From: Demequina sp. NBRC 110055
GTDB taxonomy: Bacteria; Actinomycetota; Actinomycetes; Actinomycetales; Demequinaceae
Assembly: GCF_002090135.1 (NCBI RefSeq)
Contig: NZ_BBRL01000009.1
Span: 62,001-126,000, forward strand
DNA: 64,000 nt
Direction of reading: 5' to 3'
The notes under the pieces are model-generated. The model did no database searches, was not told the DNA's origin, and saw nothing but the letters and a program-made list of their open reading frames with translations. Position numbers and translations under genes: made by a program. Of the stretch, positions 41,006 through 47,914 are shown piece by piece. Within the stretch, counting starts at the first letter, position 1; every line of letters begins with the position of its first letter.

Positions 41006-42079
41006 TCACCGGATGAAGCCCGCCGACGCGAGCGCTGCGATCTCGCTGTCCCGCTGACCCGTCGCGGATTGGTACCTCATCGCCGCTTGGACCGACTTAT
41101 GGCCACCACGAGCCATGATCTCTCTGAGCGATGCTCCGGTGTGCGCGATGTGGGTTAGGGACACATGGCGGATGTCGTGGAAGTGGAAGTTCTCCAGGCC
41201 CGCCGCTTCGCACCCCTTGACCCATCCGGCGCGGAGCTCTGCGTACTTCACTCGCCCGCCACGCGGCCCAGTGAACATGGGAGCGTCCATGTCCATCGCT
41301 CGGCCCCTGAGGTGTGCGTCCAAGGCATCGCGGCCCTGCTGAAGCAATGTCACCCGCTTGGTCTCGCCATTCTTTGGAGTCGTAAGCCCCGCCTGCTTAG
41401 AGACGGCCCTAGAGACCGTCAGAACGCCCGTTTCCGGGTCAAAGTCTCCACGATTAAGGCCGAGTAACTCACCGGCCCGTAGGTGCCCGGAAAACGCGAC
41501 GATGAGCATTGTCGCCATCTGGTCCGTGCAGTATCCGTAGACCTTCTGAAAGTCCGGCACGCCCCAGACCGGGCGCGGTTCGCTTGGATCCTTGAGCGCG
41601 CCTCTGACCAGGCACGGGTTCGATGCGAGGTAGCCCCATCGGACGGCGGTGTTCATGTAGTTGTTGAGCAGGCTGTAGGCGTGGTGCTTGCTCACGGGCT
41701 TGTCCTTGCGACTCCCCCACCACTTTTCGACTTCGTACGGGGTGACGTCCTTGAGCTTCATCGTCCCGAATACGGGCAGCAGCTCCCTGTTGAGCAAAGA
41801 GCGATGCGCTGTGACGGTCGAGGCCTTGAGCGTGCGCTCCTTGTGCCCGAAAACGTCCCAGGCAAACTCACCGAAAGCGACATCCGCCTTGCGGTCATCA
41901 ATCCAGCGAGACTGCTCGATCTCTGCCTCTTTGAGGATGAGCTCCTTCTGAGCCTCTTTGACGGTGGCATACGACCCGAGGGTGCGCCGCGTGCCGTCAG
42001 GGGCCTTATAGCGGGCCTGAAAGCGCCCTGAGGGCAGCTTACGAATGCCCTCGGGAAGCGTGGTCTTTGATGTGGACAT
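41006..42079 (-). CDS. int: tyrosine-type site-specific integrase of the prophage
   Basis: A 357-aa phage integrase. An N-terminal arm-binding domain (LPSGRFQARYKAPDGTRRTLGSY) and a SAM-like core-binding domain precede the catalytic domain. Catalytic residues are Arg in SGHLRAGELLGL, His and Arg in FHDIRHVSLTH, His in GGHKSVQ and Tyr in AMRYQSAT. AGGAG lies seven bases before the ATG. It points away from the adjacent right end (attR) in tRNA-Pro and should recognise the GGGGCACG repeats near both ends. Confidence 0.95.
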   Translation of the reverse strand: MSTSKTTLPEGIRKLPSGRFQARYKAPDGTRRTLGSYATVKEAQKELILKEAEIEQSRWIDDRKADVAFGEFAWDVFGHKERTLKASTVTAHRSLLNRELLPVFGTMKLKDVTPYEVEKWWGSRKDKPVSKHHAYSLLNNYMNTAVRWGYLASNPCLVRGALKDPSEPRPVWGVPDFQKVYGYCTDQMATMLIVAFSGHLRAGELLGLNRGDFDPETGVLTVSRAVSKQAGLTTPKNGETKRVTLLQQGRDALDAHLRGRAMDMDAPMFTGPRGGRVKYAELRAGWVKGCEAAGLENFHFHDIRHVSLTHIAHTGASLREIMARGGHKSVQAAMRYQSATGQRDSEIAALASAGFIR

Positions 42080-42113
42080 GCTTGTCTCCTATGCGGTCTC
42101 CGCCGCACCCCGT

Positions 42114-42144
42114 GGGGCACGGATGGGGCACGCGTGCGTGCCCC
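42114..42144. promoter_or_regulatory. candidate integrase arm sites, right end
   Basis: Two direct GGGGCACG copies at 42114 and 42125 (11-bp period) and one inverted copy, CGTGCCCC, at 42137-42144. They lie between the integrase start and attR. Confidence 0.6.
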
Positions 42145-42203
42145 ACGGCTCCGCAAGGACTGATCCCTACTAAGCATGTCCTGGTAAATAGGCTATTTCC
42201 CAG

Positions 42204-42247
42204 AGTCGGGGTGACAGGATTTGAACCTGCGACCCTCTGCTCCCAAA
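42204..42247. repeat. prophage attR (3' half of tRNA-Pro)
   Basis: Forty-four bases identical to attL. Here they complete the host tRNA gene, so integration keeps the tRNA functional. Confidence 0.93.
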
Positions 42248-42279
42248 GCAGATGCGCTACCAAGCTGCGCTACACCCCG
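42206..42279 (-). tRNA. tRNA-Pro(TGG)
   Basis: 74 nt. Acceptor stem CGGGGTG / CACCCCG with discriminator A; anticodon arm TCTGC-TTTGGGA-GCAGA gives anticodon TGG; T-arm loop TTCAAAT. CCA is not encoded. Its 3' half serves as the prophage attachment site. Confidence 0.95.
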
Positions 42280-42330
42280 TTGCCCGTGCGGGCCTGCCTA
42301 CTCTAGTACGCGCGGCGCTACGCTCGCCTC

Positions 42331-42714
42331 ATGCTGACGTTCGCGCTCATCCTCGCGGCCCTCGCCGCCGCGCTCCACGTCTACATCTTCTGGATGGAGG
42401 CGTTCGCGTGGGAGACGCCGCGAGTACGCGCCACGTTCCGCACCTCAGAGTCAGAGGCGGCCACCACCAAGGTCATGGCCTACAACCAGGGCTTCTACAA
42501 CCTGTTTCTGGCCGTCGTGACGATCGTGGGCGTGGTCATGCTGGCCGCGGACGGAGCGTCGGCGGGCTGGCTCCTGGTCGTCGCGGGTGCAGGATCGATG
42601 CTCGCCGCGGCGATCGTGTTGGTCGCGAAGGACCGGTCGTATGCGCGGGCCGCGGCGACGCAGGGAACACTGCCACTGCTGGCGCTCGCCACCCTGGCGA
42701 TCGCGCTCACGTAA
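42331..42714 (+). CDS. DUF1304 family membrane protein
   Basis: 127 aa with four hydrophobic segments. The first carries the DUF1304 signature HVYIFWMEAFAWETPRVRATF, followed by AYNQGFYNLFLA. Function unknown. The ATG has no obvious ribosome binding site (CTCGCCTC), so it may be leaderless. This 516-bp stretch is the only host DNA left between the two integrated elements. Confidence 0.85.
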   Translation: MLTFALILAALAAALHVYIFWMEAFAWETPRVRATFRTSESEAATTKVMAYNQGFYNLFLAVVTIVGVVMLAADGASAGWLLVVAGAGSMLAAAIVLVAKDRSYARAAATQGTLPLLALATLAIALT

Positions 42715-42795
42715 GCCGAACGCGCCCACTCACCGCGCGGGTTACCGCGAAGCCCCAGGACTCGGCTACTCTAGGTGCGCCGGTTCGCCGGTAGT

Positions 42796-42866
42796 GCGGG
42801 TGTAGCTCAATGGTAGAGCCTCAGTCTTCCAAACTGATTACGCGGGTTCGATTCCCGTCACCCGCT
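42796..42866 (+). tRNA. tRNA-Gly(TCC)
   Basis: 71 nt. Acceptor stem GCGGGTG / CACCCGC with discriminator T; anticodon arm TCAGT-CTTCCAA-ACTGA gives anticodon TCC. The CCA end is encoded at 42867-42869. The second element is inserted at its 3' half. Confidence 0.95.
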
Positions 42867-42868
42867 CC
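42826..42868. repeat. attL of the tRNA-Gly element
   Basis: Anticodon loop to the second C of CCA in the intact tRNA-Gly; identical to 45427-45469. Confidence 0.9.
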
Positions 42869-42921
42869 ATACATACCGCCTGGTAGACGCCCAGATTCAC
42901 CCTCTGAGCGCACCGCCTGAG

Positions 42922-42957
42922 CGGGCCATATTCGGGCCATCGTGGAACAACGTGGAA
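42922..42957. promoter_or_regulatory. candidate arm sites, left end of the small element
   Basis: CGGGCCAT twice (42922, 42933; 11-bp period) followed by CGTGGAA twice (42941, 42951; 10-bp period). The CGTGGAACAACGTGGAA block recurs at 45288-45304 near the right end. Confidence 0.55.
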
Positions 42958-42970
42958 GTAGGCCCCTGCG

Positions 42971-43198
42971 ATGGCCCCGAACTCAACCCCCGACCCCACC
43001 CCTCGCGACACGCGCGAGGCCCTCGAAACCGACGCGACACGCCGAGAGCGCGACACAGCCGGACACGCGCTCTATCTCGCCCTGCACCCGACCCGCTCGC
43101 CCGCCTGGCCCACCTGGGACCGCCTGACCGAGAGTGAGCGCGAGGACCACCGCTGCGCCGCCTGGGCAGCCGTGACCGCCGTGAGGGCCGACGCATGA
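42971..43198 (+). CDS. 75-aa protein coupled to integrase, possible excisionase
   Basis: A charged, helical 75-aa protein (DTREALETDATRRERDTAGHALYLAL, then WDRLTESEREDHRCAAWAAVTAV). Its stop overlaps the integrase ATG by four bases. Size and place are those of a recombination directionality factor, but no HTH is evident and no ribosome binding site is clear. Confidence 0.5.
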   Translation: MAPNSTPDPTPRDTREALETDATRRERDTAGHALYLALHPTRSPAWPTWDRLTESEREDHRCAAWAAVTAVRADA

Positions 43199-44514
43199 GC
43201 CCCCGACGCAAGCCCCAGGCCCGGCGCGACTTTGGTGCCATCGAGTCCCTGCCCTCGGGTAGGTGGCGGGCGCGCTATACCGGTCCCGATAAGCGCCAGC
43301 GCACCGCGCCGGTGACGTTCGCAACCAAGGGCGAGGCTGACCGATGGCTGACCACGGTGCGAGCCGACATGCTGCGCGGCCTATGGACCCCGCCCGAGGC
43401 CGCGAACATCACGCTAGGCGAGTACGTCGCCTCATGGCTGACCGGTCGAGCCCCGCAGCTGCGACCACGCACCCGTGACCTCTACGCCCGCACCGCCGAG
43501 CGTTGGCTACTCGCCCCCGTGGGCGAGGGCCGCTCAGTCGTCCACCTGTCCCCCGTGCCGCTGCGCGCCATCACCCCGCCCCTGGTGCGTGAATGGCATG
43601 CCGCCGTGCGCGAGGCCGCCCACGCCTCGGCAGCGGCCCGCAAGGCCCGCACCGACCGCACCCATCCCGCTCGAGCATGGGCACGCGAGCAAGGCATGAG
43701 CGTGGCCCCGACCGGACGCCTGTCCCCGACCGTGCTGGCCGCCTGGCAGGCCGCAGGCTCGCCTGAGACCGTCACCCTCGCCCCGGCCAGCGATGACGCC
43801 GGATCGACCGCCACCGCGCAGGCCTACCGGCTCTTGCATGCCGTCATGGCCCAAGCAGTCGGAGACGGGCTCTTGACCACCTCACCGGTGCGAATCCCCA
43901 AGGCCGGGCACGTCGATCACGCCGAACGCATGCCCCTGGCCCCTGGTGAGGTGAACGCGCTGGCCGATGCCGTGGCACCGCACTACCGCGCCGCGATCCT
44001 GCTAGCCGCCCTCGGGGGCCTGCGCCCCGGCGAGACGTTCGCCCTGACCCGCGCCGACCTCAACACCCACGACAGCACCGTGACCGTTCGCCGCACCCTG
44101 ACCGAGATACCCGGCCAACCCGTCACGTTCGGACCACCCAAGACCGCAGCGGGGCGGCGCACCGTCGTCCTACCCCAAGTCGTCACCGATGCCCTGATCA
44201 TTCACCTGACGACCTACACGCGCGCCGCACCCGACGCGCTCGTGTTCACCACCACCACCGGCGGCCCCGTGACCGCGCCCGCGCGCACCCGAGCCCTCCG
44301 CACCGCCCGCCAGCACCTCGGCAGGCCGGACCTGACCTGGCACCACCTACGCCACACCGGCGCAACCCTGGCCGCCCAAGCAGGCGGCACCACCGCCGAA
44401 CTCATGCACCGCATCGGCCACACCTCGACCCGAGCCGCAGCCATCTACCAACACGCCACCCCCGCACGAGACCGCGAACTCGCCCAACGCCTCAACACCC
44501 TCGCCACGGGCTGA
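43195..44514 (+). CDS. int: tyrosine-type site-specific integrase of the small element
   Basis: A 439-aa integrase. AP2-like arm-binding start (FGAIESLPSGRWRARYTGPDKRQRTAPVTFATKGEADRWL), core-binding domain, then the catalytic domain: Arg in GGLRPGETFAL, HxxR in WHHLRHTGATL, His in IGHTS and Tyr in AIYQHAT. It has an insert-rich middle section (about 130-200) compared with the prophage integrase and is not closely similar to it. ATG start in an ATGA overlap. Confidence 0.94.
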   Translation: MSPRRKPQARRDFGAIESLPSGRWRARYTGPDKRQRTAPVTFATKGEADRWLTTVRADMLRGLWTPPEAANITLGEYVASWLTGRAPQLRPRTRDLYARTAERWLLAPVGEGRSVVHLSPVPLRAITPPLVREWHAAVREAAHASAAARKARTDRTHPARAWAREQGMSVAPTGRLSPTVLAAWQAAGSPETVTLAPASDDAGSTATAQAYRLLHAVMAQAVGDGLLTTSPVRIPKAGHVDHAERMPLAPGEVNALADAVAPHYRAAILLAALGGLRPGETFALTRADLNTHDSTVTVRRTLTEIPGQPVTFGPPKTAAGRRTVVLPQVVTDALIIHLTTYTRAAPDALVFTTTTGGPVTAPARTRALRTARQHLGRPDLTWHHLRHTGATLAAQAGGTTAELMHRIGHTSTRAAAIYQHATPARDRELAQRLNTLATG

Positions 44515-44521
44515 GTTCCAA

Positions 44522-44968
44522 CTACTGAAGGTCCACGCGCGCCGCCCGTTCGAACTCGACCCGCAAGTCATAAAGGTCCCGGCTCGTGCTCACGCCTGAC
44601 GAGAACTTGACCATGCCCACCCGCAGTTGACGAGCAGCCTCGCGCACCTTCGGGCCACCAACCAACTCGATGGCGTCCGTCGCTCCCATGACTGCGAGGA
44701 TTGCGTCGCTGACCTCGCGAGGCCTCTCCACCTCGCCGCCACTTATATCTAGGCCCTCTTCGTGGCCCGCCCTGTAGACCGCCGATTCGAACACACTGAG
44801 TGTGGTCAGGACCGCCTGGTAAGCGTCACGCCGGTCGATGTACAGACGATCAGCCGCCCTAGCACTTGCGTCCTGACGCCCACGCACCAGAGAAACCAAC
44901 GCCTGTAGCAAAACGCCCGCGAGTGCCGCGCCAGCAGCCACTAACGCGATTTGCAGGTCACCGCTCAC
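44522..44968 (-). CDS. membrane-anchored cargo protein
   Basis: 148 aa. One N-terminal membrane helix (LQIALVAAGAALAGVLLQALVSLV) is followed by a basic stretch (RGRQDASARAADRLYIDRRDAYQAVLTTL) and a helical cytoplasmic domain. This layout is like that of the prophage cargo proteins at 25382-26580. GTG start overlapping the preceding stop by four bases. Its end lies eight bases from the convergent integrase stop. Candidate defence or exclusion component; no catalytic motif seen. Confidence 0.6.
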   Translation of the reverse strand: MSGDLQIALVAAGAALAGVLLQALVSLVRGRQDASARAADRLYIDRRDAYQAVLTTLSVFESAVYRAGHEEGLDISGGEVERPREVSDAILAVMGATDAIELVGGPKVREAARQLRVGMVKFSSGVSTSRDLYDLRVEFERAARVDLQ

Positions 44969-45207
44969 CCTTCCGCGCCCGTCTCCTCTGCGTACTCGAT
45001 AGCCGCTGCGAGGTCCCTGGCGAACGCGCGCGCCGACTCCAGACCATGAAGCTGCACCAACTCGCCACCGTGGCAGCCGTAGAACAGTTGGTCCACCTCG
45101 ATGCCCTCGGGGCCGATGGTCTCGACTCGCGCAGTCCACCAGCGGCCAAAGTGCTTGTCATGCGTTGTTAGTGCCGCAACCGCGTTCGCGGCCTCTCGCT
45201 CGGCCAT
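44965..45207 (-). CDS. 80-aa soluble cargo protein
   Basis: Small protein with a beta-rich middle (HFGRWWTARVETIGPEGIEVDQLFYGCHGGELVQLHGL) and a C-terminal helix (ARAFARDLAAAIEYAEETG). The stop overlaps the GTG of the membrane protein gene, so the two are co-translated and may form a pair. No family recognised. Confidence 0.55.
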   Translation of the reverse strand: MAEREAANAVAALTTHDKHFGRWWTARVETIGPEGIEVDQLFYGCHGGELVQLHGLESARAFARDLAAAIEYAEETGAEG

Positions 45208-45426
45208 CGTGGCCCCCTCACCGGCGCACGGTGCGCCTGGCGCTCACCATAGCCGCCGCTCGCATTCTGGGCAGCATTTCCGCGTTTCGTGGAACAACGT
45301 GGAATAGCGGGGGCCGTTTTATGCGGTCTCACGCGGCCTCACGCTGAAACGACTGTTAGCATTACCCCAGGTAACTAGTGGATGGCCCCTGGTAACCAAG
45401 GTGACGAAATAGCCCCATATTGATGC
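45208..45426. other. non-coding right end of the small element
   Basis: No gene seen. It holds the arm-like repeat CGTGGAACAACGTGGAA (45288-45304), a short tandem (GCGGTCTCAC then GCGGCCTCAC, 45319-45338), and GGTAAC repeats near 45370-45395. It should also contain the promoter of the two cargo genes. Confidence 0.6.
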
Positions 45427-45469
45427 CTTCCAAACTGATTACGCGGGTTCGATTCCCGTCACCCGCTCC
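45427..45469. repeat. attR of the tRNA-Gly element
   Basis: Displaced original 3' end of the tRNA-Gly gene, identical to 42826-42868; not a functional tRNA. Confidence 0.9.
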
Positions 45470-45474
45470 GCGCG

Positions 45475-45512
45475 CGAAAGCCCGGGTCTCCTCCAGGGGA
45501 CCCGGGCTTTCG
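45475..45512 (+). terminator. terminator formerly of tRNA-Gly
   Basis: Perfect 14-bp stem (45475-45488 with 45499-45512) and a 10-base loop, directly after the displaced tRNA end. Confidence 0.8.
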
Positions 45513-45632
45513 ACGTTCTCGGCCTGCAGAGGCACGCGGGGAGCCCTCTGGTGCCCGGTTTCGCGCGGAAGCGTGCACGAGACGACTCCTGGGGCGCGCG
45601 GCGACGATATCGGCGCCGGCAGCGCAGCCGAA

Positions 45633-46580
45633 CTACACCGACGCGGCCGTCAGCGCCTCCACCTCGTCGTCAGCCAGCGTCAGGGACAGCGCCCCGACCA
45701 GCGGCTCGAGCTGCGAGACGTTGCGAGCCGACGCGATCGGCGCCACGACCGTCGGCTGCACCGCTAGCCACGCGAGCGCGACGGACGCGACGGGGACGCC
45801 GTGTCCCGACGCCACCTCGTCGAGCACCGCCAGGACCCGGCGCCCACGGTCATCGAGGTAGGCCGACGCGGCGCCCGCACGCGGGCTCTCCACCGAAGCA
45901 CCGTCACGGTACTTGCCCGTCAGGAACCCCTTCGCGAGCGCCCAGTACGGCAGCGCACCGAGCCCGTGACGCTGAGCCGCGGCCCGAAGCTCGGACTCGT
46001 AGCCGCGCTCCACCAGGTTGTAGTGGGGCTGCAGCGCGACGGGACGGTGCAGGCCTTCGGCAGCCACCGCCTCCATCCACTCGTCGATGCGCGCGGCGGA
46101 GAAGTTCGAGATGCCGATCTCGCGCACCAGGCCGTCGTCCACCAGCTCGGAGAAGGCCGCGGCGGTCTCCGCGATCGGCTCGTCGTGGTCGAAGTGGGCG
46201 TAGTACAGGTCGATGTGGTCGGTTCCCAGCCGCTTGAGGGAAGCCTCCGCCGCGGTCCGAATCGTCGACGCCGACAGCCCGCGGAAGTCCTGGTGCTCGC
46301 TGACCTTGGTGGCGATGAGCACGTCGTCGCGGCGCCCGGTCGCGGCGAGCCACTGCCCGATCATCTCCTCGGATTCCCCGCCGCGGTGCCCGGGCGCCCA
46401 CGCCGAGTAGACGTCGGCCGTATCGATGAGCCGCCCGCCGGCATCGGCGAAACCGCTGAGCACTGCAAACGAATCATCGCGGTCGGCGGTCCAACCGAAC
46501 ACGTTGCCGCCAAGCGCGAGCGGCGCGCCGGCGAGGTCGAGACTTCCGAGGGTGGGGGCGGTGTGAGTATTCACGGTCAT
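45633..46580 (-). CDS. aldo/keto reductase
   Basis: NADPH-dependent oxidoreductase of 315 aa from the ATG at 46578-46580. The catalytic tetrad is visible as Asp and Tyr in LIDTADVYSAW, Lys in VLIATKVS and His in DLYYAHFDHD. Cofactor contacts are GISNFSAARIDEW and VAPIASARNVSQL. The physiological substrate is unknown. There is no clear ribosome binding site; an in-frame upstream start at 46634 would add an unlikely N-terminus. Confidence 0.88.
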   Translation of the reverse strand: MTVNTHTAPTLGSLDLAGAPLALGGNVFGWTADRDDSFAVLSGFADAGGRLIDTADVYSAWAPGHRGGESEEMIGQWLAATGRRDDVLIATKVSEHQDFRGLSASTIRTAAEASLKRLGTDHIDLYYAHFDHDEPIAETAAAFSELVDDGLVREIGISNFSAARIDEWMEAVAAEGLHRPVALQPHYNLVERGYESELRAAAQRHGLGALPYWALAKGFLTGKYRDGASVESPRAGAASAYLDDRGRRVLAVLDEVASGHGVPVASVALAWLAVQPTVVAPIASARNVSQLEPLVGALSLTLADDEVEALTAASV

Positions 46581-46650
46581 GTCATCGACAACGGCCGATG
46601 CCACGGCCGGCATTCCGTGAACCGTCAACCACACCCGTGGTCGGGATCCG

Positions 46651-47070
46651 TCACATGAACAGTGCGAGAATCATCCCCGACAGCGCCAAGGCCACGGTGT
46701 CGTGCAAGGTGTCGAGCAACGTCACGCCCGGGTGGCGCGCCGCGAAGCCGTTATGCAACGCATGGGCGCCGCCCCTGAACACCACGCCGATGACCGCGCC
46801 AAACGTGAGCCCTGCGGCCCAGCCGTCGACGCCCAAACCCACCATGAGCATGGCCAGCACGATGATGCCCAGCACGTTGGCGAGGAACGTGCCGCCAAAC
46901 GCCACGCCCATGTTGGCGTTCTCGACATCCGAGTCCTCGATCTTGCCCAGCCTCTTCCACACCGGAAACACGCCGGCGGGCGAGTAGTAGAACCACCCGA
47001 ACGCGAACGTCACGACGAACGCCACGAGCACGCCCCACCACGGAATGCCGTCGAACGAGAACCACTCCAT
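46651..47070 (-). CDS. DUF1761 family membrane protein
   Basis: 139 aa with four hydrophobic segments; VLVAFVVTFAFGWFYYSPAGVFPVWKRLGK and the end ALHNGFAARHPGVTLLDTLHDTVALALSGMILAL are typical of DUF1761. Function unknown. It starts on the SRPBCC stop codon (TGATG, or GTGA from a GTG at 47073), so the two are co-translated. Confidence 0.85.
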   Translation of the reverse strand: MEWFSFDGIPWWGVLVAFVVTFAFGWFYYSPAGVFPVWKRLGKIEDSDVENANMGVAFGGTFLANVLGIIVLAMLMVGLGVDGWAAGLTFGAVIGVVFRGGAHALHNGFAARHPGVTLLDTLHDTVALALSGMILALFM

Positions 47071-47537
47071 CACGAGCCCACTTTCTCTGCAGCGACGGCG
47101 ATGTCGTCGAGGTCCTCGACGAGCGCCTTCCGCGTGGCCTTCATGGCAGCCTTGCCGAATAGCGCCATCATGACACGCTGCCCCATGCCGGGGTCCTCCG
47201 TCTCGGCACCAAACGTGACGACGAGCTCCGTACCCATCTCGGTCGGGGTGAGGCGGAACACCGTCGTATACAGCGCTCCCCCGGCCCGCGACTGAACGGT
47301 GTAGGAGCGCGGCTCGTCGATGTCGCTGACCCACATCGTCTCGGCCTCGTCCCGGCCGAACATGCGGCGCGTCTCCTTCCACCGCGTGCCCACCGAGAAA
47401 CCGTCGCCCTCCAGGCGCTCCACGGCGACGATGTTGCGCATGACCTCGGGTGCGGAATCGAGGTCGGTGACGACGCTCCAGACCCCCTCCGGCGTGGCAT
47501 TGATGTCCTTCGTGACCTCGACCCACTCGTCGCTCAC
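47070..47537 (-). CDS. SRPBCC family protein
   Basis: 155 aa. The opening VEVTKDINATPEGVWSVVTDLDSAPEVM is the polyketide-cyclase/START signature, and the C-terminal helix GQRVMMALFGKAAMKATRKALVEDLDDIA closes the hydrophobic cavity. GTG start with GGGAGG six bases upstream. Translationally coupled to the DUF1761 gene, a pair whose joint role is unknown. Confidence 0.86.
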   Translation of the reverse strand: MSDEWVEVTKDINATPEGVWSVVTDLDSAPEVMRNIVAVERLEGDGFSVGTRWKETRRMFGRDEAETMWVSDIDEPRSYTVQSRAGGALYTTVFRLTPTEMGTELVVTFGAETEDPGMGQRVMMALFGKAAMKATRKALVEDLDDIAVAAEKVGS

Positions 47538-47655
47538 GCGTACCTCCCTCGTGCGGCGACGCCGCTGTCGCCTGAGCCCACGATATCGCGCTGTCTTGCC
47601 GCAACCGCCGCATCGGCGCTAGCCTGGCCGCACACGCCCTCGGAGGAGACTCACC

Positions 47656-47763
47656 ATGAGCAACGGCAGCCGCGTCGCCACGACGCAGGTCACTGCCGCC
47701 CCGATGTGCCCCCAGCCCTCGAGCATGTGCTGCCGCATGTGCTGCGAGGGCTGCTGTCTGTAG
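47656..47763 (+). CDS. polycysteine leader peptide upstream of cysK
   Basis: A 35-aa open frame with seven Cys codons at positions 18, 25, 26, 29, 30, 33 and 34, six of them in the last eleven codons ([10 protein letters not shown]). GGAGGA is eight bases before the ATG. Polycysteine leader peptides of this kind are known in mycobacteria as cysteine-responsive attenuators of sulfur genes (established knowledge). Being 151 bp before cysK-cysE, it should stall when Cys-tRNA is scarce. Unlike the mycobacterial examples it has a ribosome binding site rather than being leaderless. Confidence 0.75.
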   Translation: MSNGSRVATTQVTAAPMCPQPSSMCCRMCCEGCCL

Positions 47764-47809
47764 AGCGTTGGCTCTCGGCCCCTGGGCCCACCCGCACGCC
47801 GCCAGCGCT
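47764..47809 (+). promoter_or_regulatory. stem-loop directly after the leader peptide
   Basis: AGCGTTGGC (47764-47772) pairs with GCCAGCGCT (47801-47809) through one G-U, with an inner GGCC/GGCC hairpin. The stem begins one base after the leader stop codon, so a stalled ribosome would change its folding. Confidence 0.5.
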
Positions 47810-47914
47810 CGCCCTGAACCGGAATCGAGTCTCGACTCGCCGCGTTCCCCCTCCGTGCCGCCCACCAGGGCAAACGACTACTCCCAGCAAGCCACCATCA
47901 CAAGGAAGAGAGAC

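Larger units (their letters stand above)
23985..42247. mobile_element. 18.3-kb prophage in tRNA-Pro(TGG)
   Basis: Bounded by perfect 44-bp repeats, the right one being the 3' half of the intact tRNA-Pro gene. It holds an integrase next to the right end, a complete head and siphovirus-type tail set on the minus strand, and cargo at the left end. I find no endolysin, replication gene or recognisable CI-type repressor, so it may be a miniature temperate phage that depends on unusual genes, a satellite, or a reduced prophage. All structural reading frames are intact. Confidence 0.93.
42826..45469. mobile_element. 2.6-kb integrative element in tRNA-Gly(TCC)
   Basis: Bounded by perfect 43-bp repeats (42826-42868 and 45427-45469). 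Contains a 75-aa protein coupled to a tyrosine integrase on the plus strand and a two-gene cargo operon on the minus strand. No replication, mobilisation or structural genes are present. The tRNA terminator that originally followed the gene is now at 45475, just outside the right end, which supports insertion. Confidence 0.88.

Noticed and set aside
45427-45469. A possible second tRNA-Gly gene
   Set aside because: Only the anticodon loop to CC end is present; it is the displaced att copy.
45513-45632. A short coding frame between the terminator and the aldo/keto reductase
   Set aside because: No start with ribosome binding site and no coding bias; nothing assigned here.
46651-47865. A 404-residue minus-strand protein ending in DUF1761
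   Set aside because: The N-terminal 265 residues are antisense to real features and overlap the SRPBCC gene; the true start is at 47070.
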